A DNA stretch of 64,000 nucleotides, taken from NCBI RefSeq assembly GCF_014947265.1, contig NZ_JADCNK010000003.1, forward strand, positions 1 through 64,000. The letters run 5' to 3'. The notes under the pieces were generated by a model that saw nothing but the letters and a program-made list of their open reading frames with translations, was not told where the DNA came from and ran no database searches. Made by a program: the position numbers and the translations under genes. The DNA comes from Pedobacter sp014947265. Its GTDB lineage: Bacteria; Bacteroidota; Bacteroidia; Sphingobacteriales; Sphingobacteriaceae. This document shows, piece after piece, positions 46,253 to 55,141 of the stretch; the first letter of the stretch is position 1; every line of letters begins with the position of its first letter.

Positions 46253-46278
46253 TATTCAATATTTAAAAACAAAAAATC

Positions 46279-47163
46279 ATGAAAATAACATTAACAGGAT
46301 CAACAGGTAATATTACAAAGCCGCTAGCCGAAATATTGGTAGCCAAAGGCCATGAAGTGAAAGTGATTAGCAGTAACGCTGACAGGGCAGAAGAAATTAA
46401 ATCGCTTGGCGCTATACCCTTAATTGGTAGTGTAAGCGATATTAAATTTTTAACAAATGCATTTACCGGGGCTGACGCTATTTACACTATGGTTCCATCA
46501 GATTTTGCAGCACCAAAATTTAGGGCATATATTAAAGGTATCGGCGAAAATTATGCTGCTGCCATAAAAGAGTCGGGGGTTAAAAAAGTAGTGAATTTAA
46601 GTAGTGTAGGTGCAGATCTGTCTGATGGAACTGGCCCAATTGCCGGATTGCATGATGTGGAAAATATTTTTGAAACATTAAATGGGGTAGATGTAAAACA
46701 TTTGCGTGCCGGTTATTTCTATATCAACTTTTTAGCCAACGTCGATATGGTTAAACATGCAAATATATTGGGATCTAATTTCGGTGCAGATGCCAAACTT
46801 GTTTTGGTGCATCCCCGCAACATTGCTGAAGTAGCTGCTGAAGTATTGGAAAGCAATTTTACAGGTAAAACCATACAATACGTAGCCAGTGATGATGAAA
46901 GTACGCCGGCTGATGTTGCAAAAGCTTTGGGCACTGCCGTGGGTAAGCCAGAATTACCTTGGATTGAATTTAACGATGAAGATGCATTTAACGGAATGGT
47001 AGGCGCAGGTTTGCCTGAAGAAATAGCCAAAAACTATGTAGAAATGGGCGATGCGATAAGAAGCAAAAAACTTTTTGTAGATTATTATAAAAACAGACCT
47101 GTTTTAGGTGGCATTAAACTTGAAGATTTTGCCAAAGATTTTGCTGCAGCATATCATAGCTAA
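46279..47163 (+). CDS. NmrA-like NAD(P)-binding oxidoreductase
   Basis: A 294-residue atypical short-chain dehydrogenase. The dinucleotide loop is LTGSTGNITKPLAE (about 4-17), followed by 'VISSNADRAEEI', which suits NADP binding. 'VNLSSVGADLSDGTGPIAGLHDVENIFETL' is typical of the NmrA/quinone oxidoreductase-2 branch. It is divergent from an HxlR regulator, a pairing often seen for quinone- or aldehyde-responsive reductases, so a detoxification role is plausible but unproven. Confidence 0.88.
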   Translation: MKITLTGSTGNITKPLAEILVAKGHEVKVISSNADRAEEIKSLGAIPLIGSVSDIKFLTNAFTGADAIYTMVPSDFAAPKFRAYIKGIGENYAAAIKESGVKKVVNLSSVGADLSDGTGPIAGLHDVENIFETLNGVDVKHLRAGYFYINFLANVDMVKHANILGSNFGADAKLVLVHPRNIAEVAAEVLESNFTGKTIQYVASDDESTPADVAKALGTAVGKPELPWIEFNDEDAFNGMVGAGLPEEIAKNYVEMGDAIRSKKLFVDYYKNRPVLGGIKLEDFAKDFAAAYHS

Positions 47164-47209
47164 TTAAAGGATAACAGTTGTTCGGTTTAGCGGCCGGACA
47201 ACTGTATGG

Positions 47210-48715
47210 CTACATCCAATTCTCATTTTTATGCTCTACCTGGTATAACCAATAATTTACGAGCTGCTTAATTTCGGTATAATTACCATATTTGAAGTGA
47301 ATCTGACCTGCAGCGGTATGTAAAGTGAGGTGGCCAACATCCACTCCTTTGTGCCAGGGGTATTGAAAAGTAGTAATTGCCTGAATCTTATTTGGCACTA
47401 CAATTTCATTCGAAATATCCCAAATTCCGCTGGTTTTGATGATGAAATCCTGACTTACTGAAATCCGGTGCCGGCGGTAGCTGATATAGATCATGAGCAC
47501 ACCTACAACGAAGTATGCAATTGCGATACCAATAAAAGGTTTCACCTCCGGGATATTAAAAGCCAGGATCAAAAAGATTGAAACGGGTAAAATCAGTTTG
47601 AAGAAAATTGGCAGGTTTAAAAAACGCCAGTCAGGAACAAATATTTTTCCCTTTAGTGGTGCCTTAGCCAATATCATTTTTAACAGTTCATCACGCTCAA
47701 TAGGGTTACAGCCTGGTATTTCCAAGGTGTTCCCCTGCATTTCATGTCCTTTTTTACTTTGACCAAAATGAGCCTGCCTTAAACTCATATTCAGCATATT
47801 CATCTTTTTCTGGAAGTAATTCTGGCTGTATTTGGTAATCTGTACTTTATTTGGACTGATCAAAGTATTTTTCTTGGCAATTAATCCCGAAGAGAGCAGC
47901 AGGGCATCTTTATGCTGACTGATCTGGAGTTCGAAATATTTGTAGAAGGTTCTAACCAGATTGATAATCAGCAATACAATTAAAAGGCACGCAATTAAAA
48001 TGAAAACCGTAACAATGGTCAACATTCCGGTTACCGTATTCTGAATTTCATCTCTGTTGATCTTAAAGGCATCCAGCAATTGCCGGCCTTCATAAATAAC
48101 CGTGTAAAAAAAAGCAGCAAGTAAAGCTAAACTTTGTCCGTAGTTAGACGTTAAACCAACTTTAAATAGAGTAAAGCCACTGATCCTTAAAAATGGTGTT
48201 TCTTCAGTCAGATCATTTTTATGTATCGCTTCCGGTTGCAGTCCATCCACAGCCTTTCTGTTCAGTAGATGCGCCTGAAGGTTGTAAGCAGCGGTTTCAT
48301 CTATGGCTTTTATACTTACTTCTTCTCCATGCGCACCCGCAGTGTCGATTTTTAAACCATAAACACCAATAATTTTCTGCAGAATATTCTGATTAATGTT
48401 AACCTGCTGTATTTTATCGAGTTGAATAATGACCTGATCGCGATTGAAGATGCCTTTATTCACCACAAACTCCTGCTTTTCTTTATCCAGAAAGAACGTG
48501 AATTTTAAATACCACAAATAAGAAAATACGAAGCTAATTAATGTAATAACCAAGATGCCCATTATCAGGTAGATAAAGGAGGTATTCGGCATTTTTACAA
48601 ATGCTATAATAAATAAGAAAAAACTCGCCTTGCCAATCTTGAGCATGGTATGCGCACCCATTATAATGATGCCAAAGGCCGATTCGCGTTGTGGTTTGCT
48701 AAAATCGTTGTCCAT
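47210..48715 (-). CDS. PH-domain membrane protein, YdbT-like
   Basis: A 501-residue membrane protein with bacterial PH (bPH2/DUF304) domains. Helix pairs near 30-65, 190-260 and 365-405 alternate with soluble parts that carry the family turn 'VIIQLDKIQQVNINQNILQKI' and 'NEIVVPNKIQAITTFQYP'. It starts exactly where the preceding YdbS-like gene stops, so the two form a pair as in B. subtilis ydbS-ydbT, which is linked there to resistance to certain antimicrobial peptides. The role here is by analogy only. Confidence 0.85.
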   Translation of the reverse strand: MDNDFSKPQRESAFGIIIMGAHTMLKIGKASFFLFIIAFVKMPNTSFIYLIMGILVITLISFVFSYLWYLKFTFFLDKEKQEFVVNKGIFNRDQVIIQLDKIQQVNINQNILQKIIGVYGLKIDTAGAHGEEVSIKAIDETAAYNLQAHLLNRKAVDGLQPEAIHKNDLTEETPFLRISGFTLFKVGLTSNYGQSLALLAAFFYTVIYEGRQLLDAFKINRDEIQNTVTGMLTIVTVFILIACLLIVLLIINLVRTFYKYFELQISQHKDALLLSSGLIAKKNTLISPNKVQITKYSQNYFQKKMNMLNMSLRQAHFGQSKKGHEMQGNTLEIPGCNPIERDELLKMILAKAPLKGKIFVPDWRFLNLPIFFKLILPVSIFLILAFNIPEVKPFIGIAIAYFVVGVLMIYISYRRHRISVSQDFIIKTSGIWDISNEIVVPNKIQAITTFQYPWHKGVDVGHLTLHTAAGQIHFKYGNYTEIKQLVNYWLYQVEHKNENWM

Positions 48716-49263
48716 TACGCTTCTGTTTCAGTGGTTGGGTTTTCGAGCAGGTCTAATTTTTTCAAAAGTAAGTCCCTGATGCTTTTTGCCTCCTCAATTG
48801 CTATACCCGAAATGTTGATATGTCCGCTTTGGCCGCCTGCAGTAAATAACTGCAGGGATCCTAATTTAAATATCCGCGAAAAAATACCTTCGTTTAATTC
48901 AATGTGCTGGATCCTGTTTAAAGGAACAATCGTGGTAGACTCGGCAATAATTCCACTCTTATAAATTACATCATGCGTACGTACCGCGTAACCACGTTTT
49001 TTAAAACTTAAACGGAAAAGCAGAAAAAAAACAACGGCCAGGATGAAATAAAGAGGGATAATCCAAACTGCATTTGGTCTTATTTCATCAACAAACAATA
49101 AAAGCGAACCAGCACTAATTCCCAATAGCACAAAAAAAATCACCAGGTTGATGCAGATAATTTTCCAATAACTGGAATGAGGTTGTTTTAGTGAAATTTC
49201 TTCATACTTCGGAAGATGATCAAGATCAACTGTTTCGTTTGCGAAAGATGTATCGGAGGACAT
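48715..49263 (-). CDS. PH-domain membrane protein, YdbS-like
   Basis: A 182-residue protein with two helices (about 32-55 and 63-82) followed by one bPH2 domain: 'YAVRTHDVIYKSGIIAESTTIVPLNRIQHIELNEG' is the characteristic entry. It overlaps the first base of the following larger PH-domain gene and is probably translated with it. They likely form one membrane complex. Confidence 0.87.
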   Translation of the reverse strand: MSSDTSFANETVDLDHLPKYEEISLKQPHSSYWKIICINLVIFFVLLGISAGSLLLFVDEIRPNAVWIIPLYFILAVVFFLLFRLSFKKRGYAVRTHDVIYKSGIIAESTTIVPLNRIQHIELNEGIFSRIFKLGSLQLFTAGGQSGHINISGIAIEEAKSIRDLLLKKLDLLENPTTETEA

Positions 49264-49318
49264 AATTAAAATGTTAACACGTATTAATCAAATATCTGAC
49301 TAATATTTAATGCTTTTG

Positions 49319-50299
49319 TTACCTCGCTACAATAAACTTTTTCGCAGCATTGTATTGACCGGAATCGGAAGAAATTTTGAAAAAATAAATGCCGGGAACA
49401 AAAGCAGAGGTGTTTATTTCTAAAGTGTGTTTTCCTACGTTAAGGTATTCGTTCACTACTGTTTTAACCAACCGGCCCATTAAATCGTAAATCTGCACAT
49501 TAATCTTATCTGTTTCTGGCAAAACAACATCAATAAATGTTTGCATAGCAGCAGGATTCGGGTAATTCTGAGTAACGGTAAACTTTAGGAGTTTTTCGAA
49601 AATTGCTTTATTAATAGCGTCAAAAATAACATAGCTCACTAACCTGTAACCGCGTGCATTTGGATGAAATGCATCCTGGTAAAGTGTAAAATCGCGTCTC
49701 ATGGCCGCATTTACATCAGCCATATATATTTTATACTCTGTTGCTAATTTTCTGTATGCTGCATTCAGGTTTCTGATGTTGGCATTTACAGCAACATAAC
49801 CTTTATTGGTTCTGTCATCAACAAACTGAAGCGTACACAAAATCGGGATTAATTTCTGTTTAAGACTCGCCGCAATTAAAACCCGCATATTGGCAACGGT
49901 TTCGGCCACATTTCCTTTGCCTGCAGCTATGGCAACAGCATCATTAATCCCCATATCAATCACGATAAAACCTGTTCTATTGGCTATTGCTTTGTCAATC
50001 CGGAGTAACCCTTGAAAAGTAGTCTGGCCACCAATACCATGATTGGTTATATCCACGATTTTGTTCGTATAACAATTTATAAAATTGTTCTGAAGCATGG
50101 TTTGAAAACCAACACCATTAACACCTTCTATTGTGCTGGCTCCAAAAGTTACAATATTTATACTGTCTTTTGAATAATATTGGGCTGCTTCCGGGCAACT
50201 AACGCGGTTGGGGGGAGGTATTGTTCCTTGAGCGAATAAAGAAATGCGGACAACGAAAAGCAGCAGCAGAGATAAAAATACTTTTGCGCTAAACTTCAT
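49319..50299 (-). CDS. SGNH/GDSL hydrolase with type IX secretion sorting domain
   Basis: A 326-residue secreted esterase-like protein. After the signal peptide (about 1-23), the SGNH blocks are visible: S55 in TFGASTIEGV, the Gly of HGIGGQT, the Asn of MGINDAVA, and DAFHPNARGY with the catalytic Asp-His. From about residue 240, 'VTQNYPNPAAMQTFIDVVLP' and 'GIYFFKISSDSGQYNAAKKFIV' form a Por-type C-terminal sorting domain, so it should pass through the type IX system and be anchored or released at the surface. The substrate (acyl ester or carbohydrate ester) is unknown. Confidence 0.9.
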   Translation of the reverse strand: MKFSAKVFLSLLLLFVVRISLFAQGTIPPPNRVSCPEAAQYYSKDSINIVTFGASTIEGVNGVGFQTMLQNNFINCYTNKIVDITNHGIGGQTTFQGLLRIDKAIANRTGFIVIDMGINDAVAIAAGKGNVAETVANMRVLIAASLKQKLIPILCTLQFVDDRTNKGYVAVNANIRNLNAAYRKLATEYKIYMADVNAAMRRDFTLYQDAFHPNARGYRLVSYVIFDAINKAIFEKLLKFTVTQNYPNPAAMQTFIDVVLPETDKINVQIYDLMGRLVKTVVNEYLNVGKHTLEINTSAFVPGIYFFKISSDSGQYNAAKKFIVAR

Positions 50300-50563
50300 T
50301 GTTAAAATTCTTTCGTACAGGATTTAAGGACATCGTTTAATGGCGCAATTTACAAAAAAGTAAACATAAAAAACACCGTACTATTCTTTTTTACAAACAT
50401 TAAATTATTTTTTGTAGCTATTAAAAGACGGTTTTTACGTTTTAAGATAACACCAATATTTCTGCATTTAAATAATTTAATGCAGAAATCATGTATAAGC
50501 AAAGTTTTATGCTTAACGAGGTGATAATTTAATCGTTTACTGCGCCTTTTATCTGGTAAAGCC

Positions 50564-50571
50564 TATATTTG
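50564..50571 (+). promoter_or_regulatory. candidate -7 element for the dipeptidase gene
   Basis: TATATTTG is a perfect TAnnTTTG and ends 17 bp before the start codon. No convincing -33 TTG was seen. Confidence 0.4.
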
Positions 50572-50588
50572 TCCAAATTCATTTTGTT

Positions 50589-51959
50589 ATGCAAGAGATT
50601 AAAAATTATGTAGAAACGCACAAACAACGTTTTTTAGATGAGTTGTTTGAGTTATTGCGTTTTCCATCGGTTAGTGCTGATCCGAAATACAAAGGCGATG
50701 TTTTAAAAACAGCTGATTATGTTGCACAGAAATTAAAAGATGCAGGAGCTGATCAGGTGGAAATTTGCCCAACTGCAGGATATCCTATTGTTTATGGCGA
50801 AAAAATTATAGATGCTTCTTTACCAACTGTTTTAATATACGGTCATTACGATGTTCAGCCTGCTGATCCCTTAGAACTTTGGCATACACCACCTTTTGAG
50901 CCTACGGTACGCGATGGCAAAATTTACGCCCGTGGTGCCTGTGATGATAAAGGACAATTTTATATGCACGTAAAAGCTTTCGAGTTGATGATGCAAACCA
51001 ATACTTTGGCTTGTAATGTTAAATTCATGATCGAAGGTGAAGAGGAGGTAGGATCTGCCAACCTTGGCATTTTTGTAAATGCAAATACCGAGCGTTTAAA
51101 GGCCGATGTAGTTTTGATTTCTGATACTTCGATGATCAGTATGGAACATCCATCAATCGAAACTGGCTTACGTGGTTTAGCTTACATGGAAGTTGAAGTA
51201 GTTGGTCCGAATCGCGATTTACACTCAGGAGTTTATGGTGGGGCAGTGGCCAATCCGGCAACTATTCTTTGTAAAATGATTGCTTCATTACACGACGAAA
51301 ATAACCACATTACTATCCCTGCTTTTTACGATAAAGTACTCGAATTAACTGACGAGGAGAAAAAAGCATTAAATTCTGCACCTTACAACGAAGCAGAATA
51401 CAAAAAGGATTTAGATATAGAAGAAGTTTGGGGGGAGAAAGGTTATTCGACCCTGGAGCGTACAGGTACACGCCCAACTTTAGAAGTAAACGGAATTTGG
51501 AGTGGTTATATTGGCGAGGGTGCAAAAACCGTTTTACCTAGTAAAGCCAATGCAAAAATTTCTATGCGTTTGGTTCCACATCAAAGCTCAGAAGAAATTG
51601 CCGAGATTTTTACCAAACATTTCGAAAGCATTGCACCTAAAAATGTAAAAGTAAAAGTTACGCCTCACCACGGTGGCGAACCTGTAGTAACCCCAACTGA
51701 TAGTATTGCATACCAGGCTGCCGAAAAAGCGATTGAAGATAGTTTTGGTAAAAAAGCTATTCCAACACGCGGTGGTGGCAGTATTCCTATCGTGGCCTTG
51801 TTTGAAGATGTACTGGGCATTAAATCGGTGCTTTTTGGCTTCGGTTTAGATAGCGATGCGCTGCACTCTCCAAATGAGAAATATGATATTTACAATTATT
51901 ATAAAGGAATAGAAACTTTGCCGTTATTCCATAAATATTTCGCTGAATTGAGTAAATAA
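50589..51959 (+). CDS. M20-family dipeptidase
   Basis: A 456-residue zinc dipeptidase of the M20 (carnosinase/PepV-like) family. Zinc and catalytic residues fit H86 and D88 (IYGHYDVQPAD), bridging D119 or D120 (GACDDKGQ), the catalytic Glu pair E151/E152 (MIEGEEEVGS), 'VLISDTSMI' and a late 'DALHSPNEKYDI' histidine. An insert of about 180 residues forms the lid/dimerisation domain. No signal peptide is present, so it acts on peptides in the cytoplasm. Confidence 0.94.
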   Translation: MQEIKNYVETHKQRFLDELFELLRFPSVSADPKYKGDVLKTADYVAQKLKDAGADQVEICPTAGYPIVYGEKIIDASLPTVLIYGHYDVQPADPLELWHTPPFEPTVRDGKIYARGACDDKGQFYMHVKAFELMMQTNTLACNVKFMIEGEEEVGSANLGIFVNANTERLKADVVLISDTSMISMEHPSIETGLRGLAYMEVEVVGPNRDLHSGVYGGAVANPATILCKMIASLHDENNHITIPAFYDKVLELTDEEKKALNSAPYNEAEYKKDLDIEEVWGEKGYSTLERTGTRPTLEVNGIWSGYIGEGAKTVLPSKANAKISMRLVPHQSSEEIAEIFTKHFESIAPKNVKVKVTPHHGGEPVVTPTDSIAYQAAEKAIEDSFGKKAIPTRGGGSIPIVALFEDVLGIKSVLFGFGLDSDALHSPNEKYDIYNYYKGIETLPLFHKYFAELSK

Positions 51960-52892
51960 AGCAACAGATCGTCATTTCGAGCGGAGTGCAACGCAGTCGA
52001 GAAATCTATTTTTAGCCGATTTCTCTCCCGAAAGTTCGGGATTGCGCTTCGATTGAGATGACGATTTTTTTTTGAAAACAAGCGTTTAGTATTCCAAAGC
52101 GCCTGTAGTCCCGCCATCGCTTATAGTCCTCATTTCGCTGCGCTCCATTCCGGGCTATTTAGCTCTGTCGGGTTTATTTAACAGTGGCCTGTTTTCCAGA
52201 GCATAGCTTGTTCCTGCCATGGCATTAATTATGCATCTTACAGCTCCGGATAGTACGGTTTGCCGTGCCATCTAAACCTGACCGTAGTGAAAAACCCGCA
52301 GGCCGAAGCATGAGGACGAGGATTTGGAACGAAGGGCAGGGCTGCTTTAACCCAACTACTTCAAGTTTTGCTTTCCAAAACAACTCAATAAATTTAATTT
52401 TTATGGTCAGTTTGAGCGGAGTCGAAGACCTACCTAATTTATTAAGCAGGGATTTCTTTGCCATTTTGAAAATGAGCGTTCTGTGTTTCATAGGTACTTT
52501 CGTCCCGCCATCGCTTATAGTCCTCATTTCGCTGCGCTCCATTCCGGGCTATTTAGCTCTGTCGGGTTTATTTAACTGCGGTTCGTTCTTCAAAGCAAAG
52601 CCTGTTCCTACAGTCGTTATAAAACTTAGATAGTATTGCCAACCTTGCCACCTATACCCGATCAAAGTGTAAAACCCGCAGGCCGAAGCATGAGGGCGAG
52701 GATTTGAAACGAAGAGCGGGGCTTCCTTAAGTTATTGACTACAGATTTTGCTTTCCGAAACAGTACAAATCATTATTTAAGATTAAAATTGCCGCTGTTT
52801 TAGTAGCGTTCTTTGCGTCTTTTCTTTGCGCACTTTGCGGTTAAACCTAGCGCCAAATTTTTTTACCACAGATTTTTTTCTAAATTGGTACC
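51960..52892. repeat. repeat-filled gap with a 394-bp direct duplication (R2 and R6)
   Basis: An R2 hairpin lies at 51970-52063. Then a composite R6 unit occurs twice: module A ('tcccgccatcgcttatagtc', about 75 bp, identical) at 52109 and 52503, offset 394 bp, and module B ('aaacccgcaggccgaagcat', about 120 bp, roughly 85% alike) at about 52266 and 52647. The reverse complement of A resembles B, so each unit may fold back. From about 52806 is an R7 piece 'ctttgcgcactttgcggtt', also at about 10555 and 41488. A 122-codon frame crossing 52265-52633 follows the repeats and is not taken as a gene. Confidence 0.75.
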
Positions 52893-53873
52893 ATGAAACA
52901 CCTCATCTCATCTCTTTTACTTTTATCCGGGCTCGCTTCTTTTGCTCAGGATACTAAAACGATTAATCAGTCTGGAAATCCAATATTTAAAGGTTGGTAT
53001 GCAGATCCTGACGCTGCTATTTTCAATAATAAATACTGGGTTTATCCAACCTATTCGGCAAAGTATAAGGAACAGGTATTTTTGGATGCTTTTTCCTCAG
53101 ATGATTTGGTGAAATGGAAAAAACACCCTCATATTTTAGATACGGCTGCTGTAAAATGGGCCAACAAAGCCATGTGGGCACCAGCCATTGTTCAAAAAGA
53201 CAAGAAATACTATTTGTTTTTCGGCGCCAACGATATCCAGAGCGATAATGAAGTGGGTGGGATCGGTGTAGCCGTTGCCGATAAACCAGAGGGACCGTAT
53301 AAAGACCACCTCGGAAAACCTTTGGTAGATAAATTTCATAACGGTGCGCAACCGATCGATCAGTTTGTGTTTAAAGATAAAGATGGCCAGTATTATTTAA
53401 TTTATGGGGGCTGGAAACACTGTAATGTTGCTAAATTAAATAAAGATTTTACTGGCTTTTTACCTTTTGAAGATGGTACAATCTTTAAAGAAATAACCCC
53501 TGATAATTATGTAGAAGGCCCATATATGTTCATCAGAAATGGTAAATATTATTTTATGTGGAGCGAGGGTGGCTGGACTGGTCCAGACTATTCAGTAGCT
53601 TATGCAGTTGGCGATTCACCTTTCGGTCCGTTTAAAAGGGTAGGTAAAATTTTAAAGCAAGATGCAGCAATTGCAACCGGTGCGGGCCATCATTCCGTAA
53701 TTATCAATGAGAAAAAAGGAGCCTATTATATTGTATATCACCGCAGGCCTTTAACCGAAACTGATGGTAATCATCGCGTTACCTGTATTGATGAAATGAA
53801 ATTTGATGCAGCAGGTATGATTTTGCCCGTAAAAATTACCAACGAAGGGGTAAAAGCACAGAAAGTAAAATAA
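52893..53873 (+). CDS. glycoside hydrolase family 43 enzyme
   Basis: A 326-residue exported five-bladed propeller glycosidase (signal peptide about 1-19). The three acids of clan GH-F are visible: base D38 (GWYADPD), pKa-tuning D156 (QPIDQFVF) and acid E208 (NYVEGPYMF). The family acts on arabinans or xylans (arabinofuranosidase, arabinanase or xylosidase). No accessory carbohydrate-binding module is present. No susCD or other polysaccharide genes are adjacent, so the target polymer cannot be named. Confidence 0.92.
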   Translation: MKHLISSLLLLSGLASFAQDTKTINQSGNPIFKGWYADPDAAIFNNKYWVYPTYSAKYKEQVFLDAFSSDDLVKWKKHPHILDTAAVKWANKAMWAPAIVQKDKKYYLFFGANDIQSDNEVGGIGVAVADKPEGPYKDHLGKPLVDKFHNGAQPIDQFVFKDKDGQYYLIYGGWKHCNVAKLNKDFTGFLPFEDGTIFKEITPDNYVEGPYMFIRNGKYYFMWSEGGWTGPDYSVAYAVGDSPFGPFKRVGKILKQDAAIATGAGHHSVIINEKKGAYYIVYHRRPLTETDGNHRVTCIDEMKFDAAGMILPVKITNEGVKAQKVK

Positions 53874-53893
53874 AGAATGTTCGGCTGGAGATT

Positions 53894-55141
53894 TTATTCA
53901 ATTTCCAGCTGAGCTTCAGTTTTTTGTAAAACAGTTTTTGCCTGTCTTTTATCAAGTGTATTAAACCCCCAGGCACATAATAAAAGCATACAGGCCAGTC
54001 CGAACCAGAGCCAGTTGTAACCAAAATTTTTGGCAACAAAAAAGCCAAACAATGGTCCGATAACCTGGGCACATGACCAACTTAAAGTGTAGCCGGCCGC
54101 ATATAGCCCTCTGTTATGTTCATTACTTCTGCTAATTACAATTGTATTAATGAATGGTAGTGAAAACATTTCTCCACCGGTGAATATGATAATGACAATA
54201 ACTGCTGCAACCAGATGATAGCTAACCGGAGCACTCAGCAAGATATATGATATCGAAAATAATACGGCACCAATGATAATGAAAAACATCGGCGATCTTT
54301 TGGCTTCTATTTTATTAATCATAATCATCTCAAACAAGGCGATAACCGACCCGTTAATGCCGATAATGATGCCAATAGCAAATTCATTGATGTGCCATTG
54401 CTCTTTAAAAAATACCGGTACAACCCTGAACATCAGGAATGCGCAAGTGATAAAAACAGTGGTAAGCAAAATAAATTTTACGTAAAAAATATCTTTCCAG
54501 GGTTTCATGATAACCATGTTGATGGCATTTTCTTTTGCCTTCTGGATAAAACCCTTCACCTGTGGCAAAAACGACAGGATTAATACGCCAACAATAATGC
54601 TTACCCCACCTTCAACAATAAACAAAAGCTTATAATTAATTGAAGCAATAATTCCTGCCAAACTAATGCCTACAGACCAACCGATATTCACAGCCAGCCT
54701 GTTGAGCGAATAGGAGCGGGTAATGGTTCCTTCCTTTGCATAATGTGCCACCGCTGTAAAATTTGCAGGGCGAAATGCTTCTGAAAAAAAGCTGATGACA
54801 ACTGCCAAAACGCAAAGTGTGGAGAAATGTGTAATGGTTGAGAAAAAGATGAAAAACAGTCCGCCGATAATCGATGATAAAATTTGCACCGGCCGAAAAC
54901 CAATCATATCGGTCAGTTTTCCTCCTGTTGCAGAACCGAGAATTGAACCTACACCAAATAAGGTAATTATTAAACCAGCGTCCATTTCCGAGCGATGTAA
55001 ACTTTGGGTAACGTATAAGCCCATAAAAGGAACAGCCATACTTCCACAACGATTAAACATCATTACAATGCTCAACAGCCAGGTTTCTTTGCTTAACCCG
55101 CTAAATGATGTTTTATAAGTGTTGAAAATAAGTTTGAACAT
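53894..55141 (-). CDS. MFS transporter
   Basis: A 415-residue protein with twelve hydrophobic helices, major facilitator superfamily. The motif A loop is GGKLTDMIGFRPVQ (between helices 2 and 3), and 'SYSLNRLAVNIGWSVGISLAG' in helices 4-5 is typical of drug-efflux-like members such as MdtG/YfcJ-like proteins. The substrate is unknown. It is convergent with the GH43 gene across 20 bp; no sugar-specific signature links the two. Confidence 0.88.
   Translation of the reverse strand: MFKLIFNTYKTSFSGLSKETWLLSIVMMFNRCGSMAVPFMGLYVTQSLHRSEMDAGLIITLFGVGSILGSATGGKLTDMIGFRPVQILSSIIGGLFFIFFSTITHFSTLCVLAVVISFFSEAFRPANFTAVAHYAKEGTITRSYSLNRLAVNIGWSVGISLAGIIASINYKLLFIVEGGVSIIVGVLILSFLPQVKGFIQKAKENAINMVIMKPWKDIFYVKFILLTTVFITCAFLMFRVVPVFFKEQWHINEFAIGIIIGINGSVIALFEMIMINKIEAKRSPMFFIIIGAVLFSISYILLSAPVSYHLVAAVIVIIIFTGGEMFSLPFINTIVISRSNEHNRGLYAAGYTLSWSCAQVIGPLFGFFVAKNFGYNWLWFGLACMLLLCAWGFNTLDKRQAKTVLQKTEAQLEIE

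Noticed and set aside
52265..52633. 122-codon + strand frame
   Set aside because: It consists of R6 repeat modules B and A; the same modules recur elsewhere without an open frame.
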